Assembly (NCBI GenBank): GCA_009692725.1
Contig: SHYP01000009.1
Coordinates: forward strand, 1-56,321
Origin: Dehalococcoidia bacterium
GTDB taxonomy: Bacteria > Chloroflexota > Dehalococcoidia > UBA2979
DNA: 56,321 bases
Reading direction: 5' to 3'
The position numbers and the translations under genes were made by a program. This document shows positions 54,750 through 56,321 of the stretch, piece after piece. How positions within the stretch are numbered: position 1 is the stretch's first letter; every line of letters starts with the position of its first letter. The notes under the pieces were generated by a model. The model did no database searches and was not told the origin of the DNA. It saw only the letters and a program-made list of their open reading frames with translations.

Positions 54750-56321
54750 CCGAGCGTGGCCCCGTGACGCCGTCCGCAGCCGCCGTAACGGGCGCCGCCG
54801 TGCAGCAGATCGTGCTCGTCGGGCTCTCCGGCGTCGGCAAGTCCACCGTCGGCGCGCTGCTCGCGCAACGGCTCGGCTGGCCGCTGCTCGACACGGACGA
54901 CCTCGTCCGCGAGCGCCACGGCGAGACCCCCGCCGCGCTGATCACCACGCGTGGCGAGGCGGCGTTCCGCGCGCTCGAGCGCGAGGTCGTGATCGAGGCT
55001 GCGAAGCGCGTCCCGGCCGTAATCGCGACGGGCGGCGGAGCGTTCCAGCACCCCGAATCGCGCCGCGCCCTCGGCGAGCGCGCGCTGATCGTGTTCCTCG
55101 ACGCGACCCCGGGCGCGATCGCCGAGCGTCTGCGCACCGCGCCGGCCGCGAGCGAGCGCCCGCTGCTCGGTGACGACGTCGAGGCGCGCCTCCAGGAGCT
55201 CGACGACGAGCGCCGCCCCGCCTACAGCCACGCCGACCTGTGGGTGCCCGCCCAGGGCCTCGACGCCGAGGCAATCGCGGGCCGCGTGCTGCAGGCGTGG
55301 GCCGGCGACGCGGCGGCGCTGCTGCGCCAGCCGCTCCGCCTCGATCGACTCGGCGCCACGCGGCTCTCCGCCACCCCCGCCGCCATCGTCGACACCGGCC
55401 GCGAGCGCTACCCGATCTGGGTCGGCAGCGGCCAGCTGGAGCGGCTGCCGGAGCGGCTACGCCAGCTCGGGCTCACCGGCCGCGTGTTCCTCGTGTCCGA
55501 TGCGAACGTGATCGAAGCACACGGAGCGAGCATCGCTCGCACGCTCGAGGTCGCCGGCATCCCCGGCGCGTCGTACGTCGTGCCCGCCGGCGAGGCATCG
55601 AAGACGTTGCGCGTCGCTACTGAGCTCCACCACTGGCTCGCCGAACAGCGCGCCGAGCGCCGCGATATCGTCGTCGCGCTCGGCGGCGGCGTCGTCGGCG
55701 ACCTCGCCGGCTTCGTCGCGGCCACGTACCTGCGCGGCATGCCGTTCGTGCAGCTGCCGACGTCGGTGCTCGCGATGAACGACGCCGCGATCGGCGGCAA
55801 GGTCGCCGTCGACCTGCCAGCCGGCAAGAACCTCGTCGGCGCCTTCTACCAGCCGCGCGCCGTGATCGCGGACATCGCCACCCTGCGCACGCTGCCGCGG
55901 CGCGCGCACGCCGAGGGCTTCGCCGAGGTCATCAAGCACGCGCTGATCCTCGACGCCGGGCTGCTGCACCTGCTGGAGCGCAACGCGGGCCGGCTGACCG
56001 GCAGCGCACCGGACATGGAGCTGCTCGCGCAGGTGACGGCCCGCTCGGCGCGCCTCAAGGCACTCGTCGTGTCGGCCGACCCGCAGGAGCACGGACTGCG
56101 CGCCATCCTCAACTACGGCCACACCATCGGCCACGCCATCGAGGCGGCCAGCGGCTACAGCGGCGAGTACCTGCACGGCGAGGCCGTCGCCGCCGGCATG
56201 ATGGCCGCCGGCCGCATCGCCGTGCGTATGGGCGTGCATTCGGACGACCTGCTCGCCCGCCAGGCCGACGTGCTGCGCGCGTTCGACCTGCCGCTCGCCG
56301 CGCCCGGTGTCGACGCCCGCG
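54746..56321 (+). CDS. aroKB: Fused shikimate kinase / 3-dehydroquinate synthase, cut by the window edge
   Basis: The frame runs at least 525 codons to the right edge without a stop. Residues about 20-185 are shikimate kinase: GLSGVGKST (Walker A, residues 26-34), LLDTDDLV (substrate Asp), IATGGGAF and the adenine loop with RPLL. Residues about 205 onward are 3-dehydroquinate synthase: VALGGGVVGDLAGFVAATYLRG, then PTSVLAMNDAAIGGKVAVDLPAGKNLVGAFYQP, EGFAEVIKHALI (metal Glu), LNYGHTIGHAIE (metal His) and YLHGEAVAAGM. One polypeptide thus covers two non-adjacent shikimate steps. ATG overlaps the aroC stop by 4 bp. Confidence 0.94.
   Translation, partial: MTERGPVTPSAAAVTGAAVQQIVLVGLSGVGKSTVGALLAQRLGWPLLDTDDLVRERHGETPAALITTRGEAAFRALEREVVIEAAKRVPAVIATGGGAFQHPESRRALGERALIVFLDATPGAIAERLRTAPAASERPLLGDDVEARLQELDDERRPAYSHADLWVPAQGLDAEAIAGRVLQAWAGDAAALLRQPLRLDRLGATRLSATPAAIVDTGRERYPIWVGSGQLERLPERLRQLGLTGRVFLVSDANVIEAHGASIARTLEVAGIPGASYVVPAGEASKTLRVATELHHWLAEQRAERRDIVVALGGGVVGDLAGFVAATYLRGMPFVQLPTSVLAMNDAAIGGKVAVDLPAGKNLVGAFYQPRAVIADIATLRTLPRRAHAEGFAEVIKHALILDAGLLHLLERNAGRLTGSAPDMELLAQVTARSARLKALVVSADPQEHGLRAILNYGHTIGHAIEAASGYSGEYLHGEAVAAGMMAAGRIAVRMGVHSDDLLARQADVLRAFDLPLAAPGVDAR

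Overview
The window is about 56 kb of very GC-rich, densely packed bacterial chromosome. Nearly everything in it is housekeeping. The sequence suggests an uncultured or thermophilic-type Chloroflexota (Dehalococcoidia/Tepidiformia-like) or similar lineage. The reasons are a dgt-dnaG-rpoD cluster, an aroQ-pepP-efp cluster, a topoisomerase I with zinc-free C-terminal repeats, a PPDK gene, an F420-type LLM oxidoreductase, and many GTG/TTG starts with 4-bp stop/start overlaps. The taxon is an inference; no rRNA is present to test it.

Layout. Bases 1-286 hold three minus-strand tRNA genes (Cys, Leu, Trp). Bases 411-10317 are a minus-strand run: a broken membrane glycosyltransferase, a PAC2 protein, a DHA2-type drug exporter, an A-type Fe-S carrier, a RecQ with unusual architecture, a membrane protein, a PHP phosphoesterase, a small unknown and a nitronate monooxygenase-like enzyme. 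Bases 10460-12712 read plus: an LLM oxidoreductase, a broken SRPBCC protein and a DRTGG protein. PcrA helicase follows on minus, then a zinc-ribbon membrane protein facing a thioredoxin-fold protein across a perfect bidirectional hairpin. A DUF1461-like membrane protein and a broken alpha/beta hydrolase follow on plus, then a lower-GC patch carrying an orphan membrane-protein frame with no natural stop.

Bases 18760-26216 (minus) are the macromolecular-synthesis region: dgt, two paralogous SH3b-CARDB membrane-anchored proteins, a DinB-like protein, dnaG, rpoD and an FmdB zinc ribbon. ppdK is on plus. Bases 29187-46562 are a long minus-strand block: glmU, a CNNM/CorC protein, dprA, topA, xerC, aroQ, pepP, efp, xseA, xseB, a formyltransferase, a broken O-acetyltransferase, a small unknown, an rluB-cmk fusion, plsC and glmS. 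From 46839 to the right edge a plus-strand operon runs alaS, ruvX, mltG, aroE, an SDR, an unknown membrane-anchored protein, aroC and an aroK-aroB fusion cut by the window edge. With aroQ on the minus strand, most of the shikimate pathway is present; glmS and glmU supply UDP-GlcNAc for peptidoglycan, which MltG terminates or trims.

I do not see an obvious new defence or mobile system. The points most worth a second look are four single-base frame breaks, all at base duplications and all in accessory genes; the low-GC orphan patch; the SH3b-CARDB pair inside the primase/sigma cluster; the RecQ architecture and the RluB-CMK fusion; and the inverted repeat around the alaS -10 box.
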